DNA from: Amycolatopsis sp. 2-15
Lineage (GTDB): Bacteria; Actinomycetota; Actinomycetes; Mycobacteriales; Pseudonocardiaceae
Direction of reading: 5' to 3'
Assembly (NCBI RefSeq): GCF_030285625.1
Contig: NZ_CP127294.1
Span: forward strand, 7,348,001 to 7,412,000
Length of the DNA stretch: 64,000 bases
Part shown: piece by piece, positions 35,126-44,247 of the stretch
Layout: every line of letters begins with the position of its first letter
How positions within the stretch are numbered: the stretch's first letter is position 1
Program-made: the position numbers and the translations under genes
Notes under the pieces: generated by a model
What the model saw: the letters and a program-made list of their open reading frames with translations, nothing else
The model's database searches: none
Told to the model about the DNA's origin: nothing

Positions 35126-35637
35126 ATGACCCCGAGTGGTGTGAACGCCTCATGCAGAACCGGCGATACTGGCAGAGTCGCGTATTCGATCAGCATTGCA
35201 GATGCTGCGCCAGCCCACGACCACGCACACCAGCACTCGGTCACTGGCCAGGCCCGGGTGCCGGGTTCCGCGCGGCGCCGACGAACCCTGATCGCCTTGA
35301 GCGGCCTCGCAGCCGCGGCCACCGCGGCCATGGTTGCCGTAGCGATCACGAGTCCCGACGCGCCCCGCCCTGCTTCAACTCCCGCCGCCGAAGAACCCAC
35401 GATGACCGTCCCGACCCCCTCGGCGACGCCTGTGCAGATCATCCCCACCCCTTCACCGGCAACGCCCGCAAGCCACCTGCAACGGCGCTCGCCGGACCGC
35501 CACCAGCCCCGCCAGGCCCAGCCTCACTGCCCGGCCCTGGCGCCCTCGCAGCCAACCGCAGTGACAAGGCTGCCAATCCACCCGATAAAGCCAAGGGGAA
35601 TCCCAAGGACAAGGGCAAGGGCCACGTCCACCCCTAA
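35126..35637 (+). pseudogene. Membrane-anchored Pro/Ala/Lys-rich protein, probable frameshift
   Basis: The frame from 35126 has one membrane helix (TLIALSGLAAAATAAMVAVA) and a Pro/Thr-rich exported linker (STPAAEEPTMTVPTPSATPV). Near 35460 the natural-looking continuation changes frame to NARKPPATALAGPPPAPPGP and DKAKGNPKDKGKGHVHP, ending at 35637. Without the shift the first frame runs to 35704 as Arg/Pro-rich sequence. Function unknown. Confidence 0.4.
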
Positions 35638-35704
35638 CACCGCGCCCCCGATCGAACTTCGCCTCCGCAGGCACACCACGTCAGCGCTCAGACGGCAGTG
35701 TTGA

Positions 35705-36395
35705 CCGAGACGACTTTCCTCACCCGGGTCGGGGTGGTTGCCGCCGGGTCGACCTGAGGCGCGCCCTCGGCGAGGTCCCTGTCATACGACCTCTGGAGGT
35801 CGTCGTCGCCGGGGATCGCAGACCCTAGATAGACAGAACGTCTCGCCCGTGCCGAAAAGGCCGGTGTTGACGGCGACCCGCTGACCGACCTTGTCGATCT
35901 TCTGATCGGCCGTATCGTAGTTTTCCGGCCCAGGAAGCGAAAACCGGAGAATATCTCAATCGTCTACTTGCTCGTAGTGACGGGCCTGACTTTGCTGCCG
36001 ATTACCCGACGGCGGAGACGAGACACATCTTCGCCGCAATTCTTCTTCCGCCACCGTTGTCACTGGTTGATGCCTGCGGCGTGCTGCGCGCGCTGAACGG
36101 TACATACTTCCTTATTTGATCTTGCCCATCTTTCCATTGGAACCGGTTCACGAAATAAGTTCGCCGATGACGCTGGTATCCAGTCAATCGCAGTCTTCTG
36201 CTCGTGGTGATCCCGTGAGTTTGGTGCCGAATAATCCGGGTATGCGCAGTTCGTACGGCGTGACGTGGGTTCGGCCGGTTTCGTCGTACGCAGCGCGCAG
36301 CACAAGCCATCCAGCCTGTGACATCTCACCAAGATTCTCGGAAATGCAGACAACAAACGACGGAGTACCTCCCTGACCAGCCCCGGACGGCGCGG
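35705..36395. other. About 690 bp without an intact gene
   Basis: On the minus strand 35830-35955 a frame reads RFSLPGPENYDTADQKIDKV and GQRVAVNTGLFGTGETFCL after a TGA. This is a plausible fragment of a secreted protein of unknown family. The part around 35940-36360 is less GC-rich than average and shows nothing recognisable. Confidence 0.35.
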
Positions 36396-36560
36396 GCGCG
36401 CCGGCTCCCGATCAACGAATGCACCCTGACCGTCGTCGGCATCATCACCGCGCTCGTCGCCCTGGCCGCCGCACTCATCGGGGCCATCCTCGGCGGACTG
36501 GCCGGGATGCGCTACCACCGCAAGATCGACCGAATCACCCACAACCGAAGGGCGACCACC
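36396..36560 (+). other. Possible small membrane protein
   Basis: A frame reads LTVVGIITALVALAAALIGA, then ILGGLAGMRYHRKIDR, one strong membrane helix followed by a basic stretch. No start or stop can be fixed, as the frame stays open through the next gene. It may be a frameshifted short membrane protein preceding DUF4383. Confidence 0.3.
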
Positions 36561-36672
36561 CCGGGCAAGGGAGCACACCATCGACGACGCCGTGCCGCTG
36601 GGTACTCCGCCCGTTCAGCGTGGTGGCCGCCGGCCCCATTCAGAGCAAATTCCTCACACGGAGGAGAAAATC

Positions 36673-37143
36673 ATGTCGACACGCACACCTTCACCCACTT
36701 CCACCGGACGCTCGTCCGCCCAGCTCGCCTCGATTATCGTCGCCGGCGTTTTCCTGCTGGTCGGCATCCTCGGATTCATCCCCGGCGTCACCACCGACTA
36801 CAGCCAGATGGGCTTCGCCGGCCACGGATCGATGGCCATGCTTTTCGGCGTGTTCATGGTCTCCACCCTGCACAACATCGTGCACCTGCTCTTCGGTGTC
36901 GTCGGCCTGGCCTGCGCCCGCACCTCACGCGCGGCCCGGCTGTACCTGCTCGTCGGAGGAGTCGTGTACCTCGTGCTGTGGCTCTACGGTCTGCTCATCG
37001 ACCACGGCAGCGACGCCAACTTCGTCCCGTTCAACAACGCGGACAACTGGCTCCACCTCGGCCTCGGCATCGGCATGATCGCCCTCGGCCTGCTCACCGG
37101 TCGCGAAGGACGCACAGCCCCCACGCCGACCGGCACCCAATAG
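36673..37143 (+). CDS. DUF4383 membrane protein
   Basis: 156 residues from the ATG at 36673 with GAGGAG 7 bases upstream. Four membrane helices: LASIIVAGVFLLVGILGFIP, GVFMVSTLHNIVHLLFGVVG (with the family HNIVHLLFG), LYLLVGGVVYLVLWLYGLLI and WLHLGLGIGMIALGLL. The motif NNADNWLHLGLG is characteristic of DUF4383. Function unknown. It is often found near stress and sigma-factor genes, as here. Confidence 0.82.
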   Translation: MSTRTPSPTSTGRSSAQLASIIVAGVFLLVGILGFIPGVTTDYSQMGFAGHGSMAMLFGVFMVSTLHNIVHLLFGVVGLACARTSRAARLYLLVGGVVYLVLWLYGLLIDHGSDANFVPFNNADNWLHLGLGIGMIALGLLTGREGRTAPTPTGTQ

Positions 37144-37227
37144 AAACCACGCAACGCGTGGTTCCCAGGGTGTCGGCGGCAGCGACCGGCGCGCAGGGGA
37201 AGCCTTCAGGCGGCAAGGAGGAGATTC

Positions 37228-37477
37228 ATGGTGGAGAACAAACGAGGACGTCATCGAGTTGCTGTAGCGGCAGCACCGGGAGATCCGCGAGCTGTTCACC
37301 CAGTTGGAAACGGCGGAAGACGACCAGCGGCGGAAGGCGTTCCGCAGTCTCGTACGGCTCCTGGCGGTGCACGAGACAGCGGAGGAAGAAGTGGTGCACC
37401 CGGAGATCCGCGACCTCGAACCAGCGGCCAGGCCCGTGGTCGAGGCACGGCTGGGTGAAGAGCGGGTGGACGCTTAG
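37228..37477 (+). pseudogene. Hemerythrin-domain protein, shifted, with an in-frame TAG and truncated
   Basis: AAGGAGGAG precedes the ATG at 37228. After a one-base shift the frame reads DVIELL, TAG (37266), RQHREIRELFTQLETAED and RSLVRLLAVHETAEEEVVHP, the first two helices of a bacterial hemerythrin with the iron ligands His (RQH), His/Glu (HETAEEEVVHP). It stops at TAG 37475-37477 where another gene end abuts. Expected length is about 180 residues; only half is here. Confidence 0.65.
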
Positions 37478-37610
37478 CTGCTGGAGTGGTCACGGGTGAG
37501 CTGCCAGGCCATGGTGATCACGGTGCCCTGCTCGGTGGGGGTGATCTCGGCGTGGTGGGACAGCAGGTGGATCAGGGGCAGTCCGCGGCCGCGGCGGGGA
37601 TCGTCGCCGG
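37474..37610 (-). pseudogene. C-terminal fragment of an anti-sigma factor kinase
   Basis: The minus strand reads DDPRRGRGLPLIHLLSHHAE and GTVITMAWQLTRDHSSS. This is nearly the same as the C-terminus of the intact kinase at 38327 (GRGLPLIHALPDHA, TIVTMTWHLDQHHSS). The ATP-binding N-terminal part is missing. Its stop overlaps the hemerythrin stop, so two gene ends are joined tail to tail. Confidence 0.6.
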
Positions 37611-37871
37611 TATGTCGAAGGGCGACGTCAGCCACTGGCGTCGCTCTGACGGGCTCTGTGTGCTCGGTAGGCTGCATCCACGCCATCCTTCTCGCCACCG
37701 CCGCCACGCGCAGTGCCGATATCTTCACCTCCCGTCGGTCGCCCGCGGCAGGCGCTATGAGACCTGCGGCTGTCCTCGGCCAGCCCTCGGCGGCCCGCTG
37801 CTGTGCAGCACGGTGACCGCTGCGTCAGGATCGGGAGCACGCAGTCCTTCGAACCCAACTCAGGAGGGGAC

Positions 37872-38228
37872 GTGGCCGCCCTCGGAGAGCCCACAGGCAT
37901 CAGCCTGCGCCGCGACGGCGCCGCAGTGGTGCTGACCGCGCACGGCGAGTTCGACGCGCTCACCACACCCGAGCTGCGGGCCACGATCCGCGAGGCCCTC
38001 CTCGAGGCCCCGCCGGTGCTGGTCATCGACCTGACTCACGTGGCGTTCTTCGCCTCGGCCGCGATCTCGGCGCTCGTCGAGGCCCGCAGGGCCGCCGACG
38101 ATGAGGACACCGCACTGCGGCTGGCGGTCGGGCCCTACCTCGACCGCACCCTCAACCTCGTGGGCCTCGACACGGTGTTCGCGCTGTACCCGTCGGCGAC
38201 TGCCGCACTGGCCGCCGACAGCACTTGA
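37872..38228 (+). CDS. STAS-domain anti-sigma factor antagonist
   Basis: 118 residues from the GTG at 37872 (AGGAGGGG 4-6 bases upstream). STAS fold: ISLRRDGAAVVLTAHGEFDA, LEAPPVLVIDLTHVAFFASA, ISALVEARRAADDEDTALRL and LVGLDTVFALYPSATAAL. The usual phosphorylation motif DSSG is FASAA here (residues 60-64), keeping a Ser but losing the Asp and Gly. Such proteins release sigma factors by binding their anti-sigma kinase. The kinase gene follows about 100 bp downstream. Confidence 0.82.
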   Translation: MAALGEPTGISLRRDGAAVVLTAHGEFDALTTPELRATIREALLEAPPVLVIDLTHVAFFASAAISALVEARRAADDEDTALRLAVGPYLDRTLNLVGLDTVFALYPSATAALAADST

Positions 38229-38326
38229 CCGGTACCGATTCGCCTGATGCGTAACCTAGCCGTGCGGGGGTACCACGATCGACGAGGCACAAGACAGGAA
38301 GACCACGACTGCACGAGGAAGTGCCC

Positions 38327-38767
38327 ATGTCCCCGGTCGGTGAACCCGACGCGGCCGCGAATCCCGAGCTGCGGTCCCGCCGCCCCGCCCGCGTCGACGA
38401 CGTCACCGCCCTGCGCCACGACCTGGCCGGCTGGATCAGCGCCCACCACCTCACCGGCGATCTCGCCGGCGACGTCGAGCTGGCCACCTACGAGGCACTG
38501 AGCAACGCCGCCAACCACGCCTATCCCCACCGCGTCGACGGCACCGTGGAGCTGCACGGCCGCCACCAGCCCGGCCTGGTCCGCATCACTGTCACCGACC
38601 ACGGCCACTGGCAGCCACCCGCCTCAGACCCCGACGAGCAGCACGGACGCGGCCTCCCACTCATCCACGCCCTGCCCGACCACGCAACCGTCGACCTCAC
38701 CGAACTCGGCACCATCGTGACCATGACCTGGCATCTCGACCAGCACCACAGCTCCGGCACGACCTGA
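38327..38767 (+). CDS. Anti-sigma regulatory serine kinase (HATPase_c, RsbW-like)
   Basis: 146 residues from the ATG at 38327 (GAGGAA 7 bases upstream; a GTG at 38321 is too close). N-box YEALSNAANHAY (Glu57, Asn60, Asn63), G1-like TDHGHWQPP (Asp91) and G2-like GRGLPLIHALPDHATV. This GHKL fold phosphorylates its STAS partner and sequesters a sigma factor. With 37872 it forms a partner-switching pair. No sigma gene is adjacent. Confidence 0.83.
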   Translation: MSPVGEPDAAANPELRSRRPARVDDVTALRHDLAGWISAHHLTGDLAGDVELATYEALSNAANHAYPHRVDGTVELHGRHQPGLVRITVTDHGHWQPPASDPDEQHGRGLPLIHALPDHATVDLTELGTIVTMTWHLDQHHSSGTT

Positions 38768-38828
38768 GCACAGACGGCCGTGCTTACACACCGACCCGAC
38801 GGCCGAGATGCCGGCACCGGGCGCTGCG

Positions 38829-39293
38829 TCAGGCCCGTGCGAACCGGCGGTTCACGATCCAGCCGCTCGGTGCGCTGACCTGCGTGACCCAGTAGCGCCG
38901 GTCGAGGTCTGCACCACTGACGGTGACCGTCCCCAGGCCACCCACCGACGTACACGTCGCGGCAGGGGTCGCCGCGAACTCGGCGTCGCTGAGCGTGCTG
39001 TCCCCATCGTCGGGCACGATGCCGAGGACGACCCCGTCGAGGCCGCCCACGCTGCCGGCCTCGGTCCGCGATCCTCCTGTGTGCACTTCGATCACCGCGC
39101 CACCGTCTGGCGGCTGTGCCCGCGCGGGCTCCGCGCTCAGAGCTGTGCCAGCGATCGCCACCACCGCCGACGCCACGGCGCACGACGAAGTCACCCCCGC
39201 GCGGTCGGAAGCGGCCACTGCGCACCTCCGTGCCGCGGTGTGCGTTTCGGATCCGCACGACCAACCCCCTGTTAGTCCTTCGCGTGAGGACAA
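38829..39293 (-). CDS. Secreted prealbumin-fold (SpaA-like) protein, probably truncated
   Basis: A signal-like stretch (SSCAVASAVVAIAGTALSAE, cleavage near ARAQ) is followed by one beta-sandwich repeat: VIEVHTGGSRTEAGSVGGLD, GVVLGIVPDDGD, TVTVSGADLDRRYWVTQVSA and PSGWIVNRRFARA. The pattern matches collagen-binding/SpaA modules of surface adhesins, which are normally much longer. The start is uncertain because the N-terminal 30 residues lack a ribosome binding site. Confidence 0.5.
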   Translation of the reverse strand: MSSREGLTGGWSCGSETHTAARRCAVAASDRAGVTSSCAVASAVVAIAGTALSAEPARAQPPDGGAVIEVHTGGSRTEAGSVGGLDGVVLGIVPDDGDSTLSDAEFAATPAATCTSVGGLGTVTVSGADLDRRYWVTQVSAPSGWIVNRRFARA

Positions 39294-39377
39294 CGTGCCA
39301 GCGCGCCGACCGTAAGCCCGTGATCACGTCGCGTTCTCGTTTTCACTTTCCACGTCGCCCGGGCAGGTGAGGTCAGG

Positions 39378-39773
39378 AGCCTGCAGGACACCGCCGCGCC
39401 GTTGACCTTCCTCCACGAAGGCGACCTCGCCGCGTTCGCGCCCGGCAGCCCCATCGTCGACGTCTCCTGCGACGAAGGCATGGGCTTCAGCTGGGCGCGG
39501 ACCACCACGTTCGCCCACCCGTCGTTCGTGGTCGGCGACGGCATCACGTACTACGCCGTCGATCACAGCCCGCCCTACCTGTGGAACTCGGCCACGTGGG
39601 AGATCAGCGAGGCCCTGCTCCCGTTCCTGGGGACGGTGCTCGGCGGACCGTCCGCATGGGACGGTGACGAAACTGTCCGCCGCGCCATCGAGATCCGCGA
39701 CGGTGTCGTCCGGAATCCCGCCGTCCTGGCCTTCCAGGACCGCGCGGCGGAGTACCCGCACCTCGTGGAGTAG
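39378..39773 (+). pseudogene. C-terminal fragment of an alanine dehydrogenase/N5-(carboxyethyl)ornithine synthase-type enzyme
   Basis: Reads LQDTAAPLTFLHEGDLAAFA, PIVDVSCDEGMGFSWARTTT and VGDGITYYAVDHSPPYLWNS, then ATWEISEALLPFLGTVLGG and a full C-terminus to TAG 39771-39773. These are highly conserved C-terminal motifs of this NAD-dependent family (AlaDh/PNT C). The N-terminal 60 percent is missing. A real ATG at 39402 would start inside the dinucleotide-binding domain. Confidence 0.65.
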
Positions 39774-40092
39774 AGGACTGCGGTCGGCCCCTCCGCGGGA
39801 GGTGGACCGCAGCAGCACCCGTTGTGGCAAACCCAACCGCCCGGCTGGTGCTTCCGACATGCCGCAGCTACCGCAGGCTGGGAACTCGCCCTGGCCGACC
39901 TCGTCCTCAACGGCGAACACGTCGGCGCCAACGCCCAGTACCCCGGAATGCGTCACACTCTTCACACACTCAGCGCAGTCGTCGTGTACGCTCGGTGTTG
40001 ACCGAGAGCATTTCGTGCGCGAGTGATTAAGCCTGCGCCGTCCTCGGCGCCAGTCCGGCCGGCAATCAGCGGTCGGAGACGGGAGCACCGAC
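39774..40092. other. Intergenic stretch
   Basis: No recognisable gene. It contains the promoter side of the DUF5994 gene, with TACACTC- and TTGACC-like elements near 39980-40000 but no certain promoter. Confidence 0.35.
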
Positions 40093-40566
40093 ATGCTGTC
40101 GGGCCCGAACACCACACTCTCCACCCAACCGGTCACCGAGCCCCGACTACGGCTCAAACCGGCGGCACCCGCCACCGGACACGTCGACGGTGCGTGGTGG
40201 CCTCGGTCCCGCGATCTGGCCGCCGAACTGCCCGTGCTGCTCGCGGCGCTGGCCGCTCGGCTGGGACGCATCGACCGGGTCAGCTACCACCTCGGCGACT
40301 GGCCGGATCCACCCCGCGGCGTCACCTTCGGTGAGAGCGGCATCCGGCTCGAGGGATTCCGGTCGCAGCCATCCGCCACCTTGACGGTGATCGGCTGGGA
40401 CCAGCACCGAACGACCCTGCTGGTCATTGCCGCGGAAACCGACCCTGACGCCGCACAGGACGCCCTCACGACCGCCGCGGACCCGGACAACACCAGCGAC
40501 AGCACACATCTGCTGGCCGCCGCCGGGCACCAGCACACCAACAGCGGCGCGCCACTGCACTCCTGA
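40093..40566 (+). CDS. DUF5994 family protein
   Basis: 157 residues from the ATG at 40093 with CGGGAG about 8 bases upstream. Family features are PRLRLKPAAPATGHVDGAWW, PRSRDLAAELPVLLAALAAR, IDRVSYHLGDWPDPPRGVTF and LTVIGWDQHRTTLLVIAAET. The protein is soluble, and the family is found almost only in actinomycetes, often in several copies near GAF-ANTAR, STAS and kinase genes as here. Function unknown. Confidence 0.82.
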   Translation: MLSGPNTTLSTQPVTEPRLRLKPAAPATGHVDGAWWPRSRDLAAELPVLLAALAARLGRIDRVSYHLGDWPDPPRGVTFGESGIRLEGFRSQPSATLTVIGWDQHRTTLLVIAAETDPDAAQDALTTAADPDNTSDSTHLLAAAGHQHTNSGAPLHS

Positions 40567-40605
40567 ACCACCCCGCCCACCGGGCAGCACCCACGAAAGG
40601 ATCCT

Positions 40606-40839
40606 CTGATCAGTACGTCCACACTGGACAATTCGATGTTCAGCCACCCCATCGCCGAGCAACCCCGGCCCGGAGCGCTTACCACCTCCCCGGACGACCG
40701 GTACGGGAGCCTGTTCCGCCAGCCCGTCTACACCCCGACACCGCCAACCGACGGCGGGACAGCACGCGGCCCGCAACGGCGCCCCGGCACGGCGAGCACG
40801 TGGGCACGCGACCCGTCCGGACGCCGCGCCCGCCGATGA
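40606..40839 (+). CDS. Hypothetical disordered protein after DUF5994
   Basis: The frame from CTG 40606 (AAAGGA upstream) or ATG 40636 reads TSTLDNSMFSHPIAEQPRPG and GSLFRQPVYTPTPPTDGGTA, ending Arg-rich at 40839. Low complexity and no family. The ribosome binding site fits the CTG better than the ATG. Confidence 0.3.
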   Translation: MISTSTLDNSMFSHPIAEQPRPGALTTSPDDRYGSLFRQPVYTPTPPTDGGTARGPQRRPGTASTWARDPSGRRARR

Positions 40840-41086
40840 CACCGGGCCCAGTGGCAACAGGCCGGGCGTGGGTTTCCACCGTCATGACAGCCGGGGCGAA
40901 CGCGAAACCGGCTGGTGCCGTCACAGAGACCGGCGGCACGGCCTCAGTTGCGTGCGCGGCCTGCCAGCATGCCCAACACACGCACGATTCGATCGCACGC
41001 CGTTACTGCACGGCCACCGTGGCGGGTGGGTTCAACCGCCGATGCGTCTGCGTCGGCGGGCGCGACGAACCTGAGAAGGAAACATC

Positions 41087-41245
41087 ATGACCACGGAAGT
41101 CGCCTTTGCGTCCCGGTACGACCTGCGCGTCAAACTGGTGCGAGATGTTCTGAAAGAGAACACGAAATTGTCAGACACCGCCTGTCAGGCCCTCGCTGTG
41201 CAACTACTGCACACCATGGACACGATTCCCGAACAGATGCGGTAA
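41087..41245 (+). CDS. DUF6307-like small protein
   Basis: 52 residues from the ATG at 41087 with GAGAAGGA 6 bases upstream to the TAA at 41243. MTTEVAFASRYDLRVKLVRD, VLKENTKLSDTACQALAVQL and LHTMDTIPEQMR match the short all-helical DUF6307 family of actinomycetes. Function unknown. Confidence 0.6.
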   Translation: MTTEVAFASRYDLRVKLVRDVLKENTKLSDTACQALAVQLLHTMDTIPEQMR

Positions 41246-41417
41246 ACAACCGATGTGCGCTCGGTCCTGTTGGTGCCGGGCGCTCCCATCGGTCGCACAC
41301 ACAGCGATCGTGCTGCCCTACCCGGCAACCAGCGCCGTCATTCGCGGCTGCCATGCCGGCGCTGGGCAACTCGCCTCCTCGACACCGTTGGTGTGTGTGC
41401 GCCGGGATGGCGTCGAA
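41246..41417. other. Intergenic stretch
   Basis: No recognisable gene. Confidence 0.4.
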
Positions 41418-41582
41418 TCATTTCAGCCGCACGAGGTGGCGTCTCAGCACGAGGTTGCGGTGGGTGATCGCCCAGCCGCCGCCGAGGGGGTAGCTGATCC
41501 GCTCGACCTCGTCCACGCGGTAGACAAAGCGGCGATGACGGCGAGCGATCCGGTGTCTGCGTCGCGGGAGCGCGGCCGCCAT
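41418..41582 (-). CDS. 54-residue basic protein
   Basis: ATG at 41582 to TGA at 41418: MAAALPRRRHRIARRHRRFV, YRVDEVERISYPLGGGWAIT, HRNLVLRRHLVRLK. The second half (VDEVERISYPLGGGWAITHR) looks like a conserved beta-hairpin. No clear ribosome binding site. It may be the tail of a longer lost gene. Confidence 0.4.
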   Translation of the reverse strand: MAAALPRRRHRIARRHRRFVYRVDEVERISYPLGGGWAITHRNLVLRRHLVRLK

Positions 41583-41605
41583 GCTACCGCCGCCGGTCGT
41601 GCTTG

Positions 41606-42660
41606 TTAACGGCCGTTCGACCGGGTAAGGCTGCGGTGTTTGCGGGCGGGTGTTTCAGCGAGCAGGCCGCGCTCGAGTTTGCCGAACCCGCGAGGCGCGG
41701 GGGTGTAGCCGGGGTTGAGCTTGCGGGCCAGGCGTTCGGGTTTGGGCCAGCGGACGTCGGTGACCCACCCGGCCTTCTCGATCAGCCAGATGATCCGGGC
41801 GGAGATGTCCAGCTGGCCGCGGCGAACCCCGTGACGGGCGCCGGTCGGATCGGCGTGGTGGGAGTTGTGCCACGACTCGCCCATGGACGCGATGGCCAAC
41901 GGCCAGAAGTTCGCCGACTTGTCACGCGCGGCGTAGGGCCGGTCCCCGATCAGGTGGCACAGCGAGTTCACCTACCAGGTCACGTGGTGCAGGACCGCCA
42001 CCCGCACCAGGCTCGCCCAGAAGAACGCCGTCAGCGCGCCCCACCAGGACATCGTCACCAGCCCGCCGATCAGCGCCGGGGCAAGCAGGGTGACCACGCT
42101 GAGCGCGGGGAACGAGCGGTCGATCCGGACGATGTCGCGGTCGGCGAGCAGGTCGGGCGCGAAGCGCCGCGCGTTGGTCTTCTCCCGGTCGACAACCAGC
42201 TCATGTGGGCAAGCCAGAAGCCCTTGACGAGCGCGGCGGCGGAAGTGCCGTAGCGCCACGGGGAATGCGGGTCGCCGTCGCGGTCGGCGTAGGCGTGGTG
42301 CCGGCGATGATCGGCGACCCAGCCGATCACCGGGCCCTGTATAGCCATGCTGCCTGCAACCGCGAGCACGATCCGCAGCCCGCGGCTCGCCTTGAACGCA
42401 CCGTGGGTGAAGTACCGGTGGAACCCTATCGTCACCCCGAGCCCGGTCAGGAAGTAGAACCCGATCGCCAGGGCGACGTCGGTCCAGCCCAGGCCCCATC
42501 CCCACACGAACGGCACCGCCGCGGCCAGGGCGAGCAGCGGCACCACCGCGAACAGTTTCACCAGGAAAACTTCGGTCCGGGTCTTTTCACCCACCACCAT
42601 CGGCTCCGCAGCCCTGGCCTGGGGCGCTGACCGACGTCCGATGGTATTCGTCATCTCCAT
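41606..42660 (-). pseudogene. Delta-9-type fatty acid desaturase with one frameshift and one in-frame TAG
   Basis: About 350 residues expected. The N-terminal frame (42070-42660) has two membrane helices and the His boxes GFHRYFTH and VADHRRHHAYAD. Near 42195 the frame shifts to LVVDREKTNARRFAPDLLAD and further helices, ending HHVTW then TAG at 41972-41974. The same frame resumes with VNSLCHLIGDRPY, the third His box ESWHNSHHADPTGARHGV and a full C-terminus at 41606. All eight di-iron His ligands are present. The gene would insert a double bond into acyl chains at the membrane if the two lesions were absent. Confidence 0.8.
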
Positions 42661-42671
42661 CGCTCTTTATA

Positions 42672-42709
42672 CTACTGACGTACCTGTTCGCTACTGCCGT
42701 ACCTGTTCG
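42672..42709. repeat. Two 19 bp tandem repeats upstream of the desaturase
   Basis: CTACTGACGTACCTGTTCG is followed directly by CTACTGCCGTACCTGTTCG (one difference). On the minus strand each unit encodes the codons EQVRQ-stop of the upstream gene, so it looks like a duplication of that gene's end. It lies 13-50 bp before the desaturase ATG and could also act as a promoter element. Confidence 0.6.
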
Positions 42710-42900
42710 CCCAGGTCCGGGCGATCAAGTTCGGAGTAGCCCGCCGATGGCCCGCCAAACATGTAGAAGATCACCACGGCGGTCTCGGGGTCGCCCTCTT
42801 CGGCGTAGTGGTGCCAGTCGACGCTGGTCTTCCCGTGCAGCCAGCCCTTGCCCTCGCAGGCGGGGCAGTCGACCTGTTTGTCGTGGTCGGAGTCGTCTCA
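42691..42900 (-). pseudogene. C-terminal fragment with a DnaJ-like CPxCxGxG zinc motif
   Basis: The minus strand reads DHDKQVDCPACEGKGWLHGK, TSVDWHHYAEEGDPETAVVI and FYMFGGPSAGYSELDRPDLG, with a stop at 42691. It has no start and begins at a TGA. It was upstream of, and probably co-transcribed with, the desaturase. The other half of the zinc motif (second CxxC) is missing. Bases 42901-43060 hold no gene. Confidence 0.45.
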
Positions 42901-44069
42901 CATCGAAGCCGGAGCTGGTGAAGGTCGCCAAGTTCCTGCTAGACCGACGGCCCAAGGATGCGGCACGGCCATGTCCACGGTGCTCTTGGCTTCGAGCTAG
43001 CTGTTGCGGGTCGTGACGTTGGTGTCGGCTGACGGGGCCTGAGGATGGGGACGGGTCTTTCGGCGGCAGGATGAGAAGTGCGACCCACTCGTCCGCCGAT
43101 CAGAAAGACCCGTCCATGCATCACCGTAATGCCCCGCTGTCCGTTGAGGGCCGCCGCCGGCTCGTCGCGCGCTGCCAGACCCGCCCGATCGCCCATGTTG
43201 CCGCCGAGATGGGCATCTCCCGCCAGTGCGCGAGCAAGTGGGTCAACCGCTGGCGCCGCCACGGCGAGACCGGTTTGCTCGACCGCCCGAGCGCCCCGCA
43301 CCATCAGCCCACTGCGACACCCGCCGAGGTCATCACCCGGATCGAGCAGCTGCGCAGTCAGCGGAAGTACTCAGCCCGCCGCATCGCCACCGAACTGGCC
43401 GCCGAGGGTGTGACGATCTCGGTGCGGACCGTCGGCCGGTATCTGCTGCAGCTCGGGCTGAACCGGCGCCGGTTCCTCGACCCCACCGGAGCCACCAACC
43501 GGGAACCACGCCGGATCCTCGCCCGCTGGCCCGGGCACATGGTCCACCTGGACGTGAAGAAGACCGGCGAGATCCCCGACGGTGGTGGCTGGCGCGTCCA
43601 TGGCAAAGGCAGCGACCAGGACAAACGGGTGGCCCGCGGCAAGACCCGCGGCGAGCGGGCCCGCTACACCTACCTGCACTCCGCGATCGACGGCTACTCC
43701 CGCCTGGCCTACACCGAAGCCCTGCCCGATGAGAAAGCCCGGACCGCGATCAGGTTCGTCCACCGCGCCCGCGCGTTCTTCGCCGCCCACGGCATCACCC
43801 ACATCCACCGCCTCGTCACCGACAACGGCTCCTGCTACCGCGCCAACGACTTCGCCACCGTCCTACATGGAGCCCGCTACCAGCGAATCACGCCCTACAC
43901 CCCATGCCACAACGGAAAAGTCGAGCGCTACAACCGCATCCTGGCCGAAGAATTCCTCTACGCCACATCTGGACCAGCGAAGGGCAACGCACCGCAGCCT
44001 TGACGGTATGGAACATCCACTACAACTGACGTGGTGGCATGGGCCCGGGCCCCGGTGCTGCAGTCTGGG

Positions 44070-44215
44070 GTCAAGGGATCGTGGCTGGGTTTGCTCGACT
44101 ACAACCTGCCGCAGAAGGCTGGCTCCTTGGTAGCTTGCGCCCGCCGCGATCCCGCTCCGCGGAGTGGCTCAAGAGAGGTCTGCGACGCCGGACGTCAGTC
44201 TGCCCTCCTCGCTTC
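44070..44215 (+). ncRNA. Candidate bridge RNA of the IS110 element
   Basis: The non-coding left end carries ACTACAAC (44098-44105), identical to the left target half ACTACAAC beside the insertion. A GCC/GGC hairpin follows, then TGGTAG (44128-44133), the complement of the right target half CTACCA. Downstream, AGAGAGG (44172-44178) is identical to the right end of the element (45290-45296), and ACGTCAG (44192-44198) is the complement of the left end CTGACGT (44026-44032). This is the pairing logic of target-binding and donor-binding loops known for IS621. RNA limits are estimated. Confidence 0.65.
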
Positions 44216-44247
44216 TTTCCGCTTCAGCGAAGGGAAATCTGGCCGGC

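Noticed and set aside
35830..35955. Minus-strand protein-like piece ENYDTADQKIDKVGQRVAVN
   Set aside because: Coding-like but flanked by stops with no start or family. Kept only as a note in the intergenic entry.
36060..36581. 173-residue minus-strand frame
   Set aside because: Composition unlike coding DNA, spans a low-GC intergenic stretch, and has no motif or ribosome binding site.
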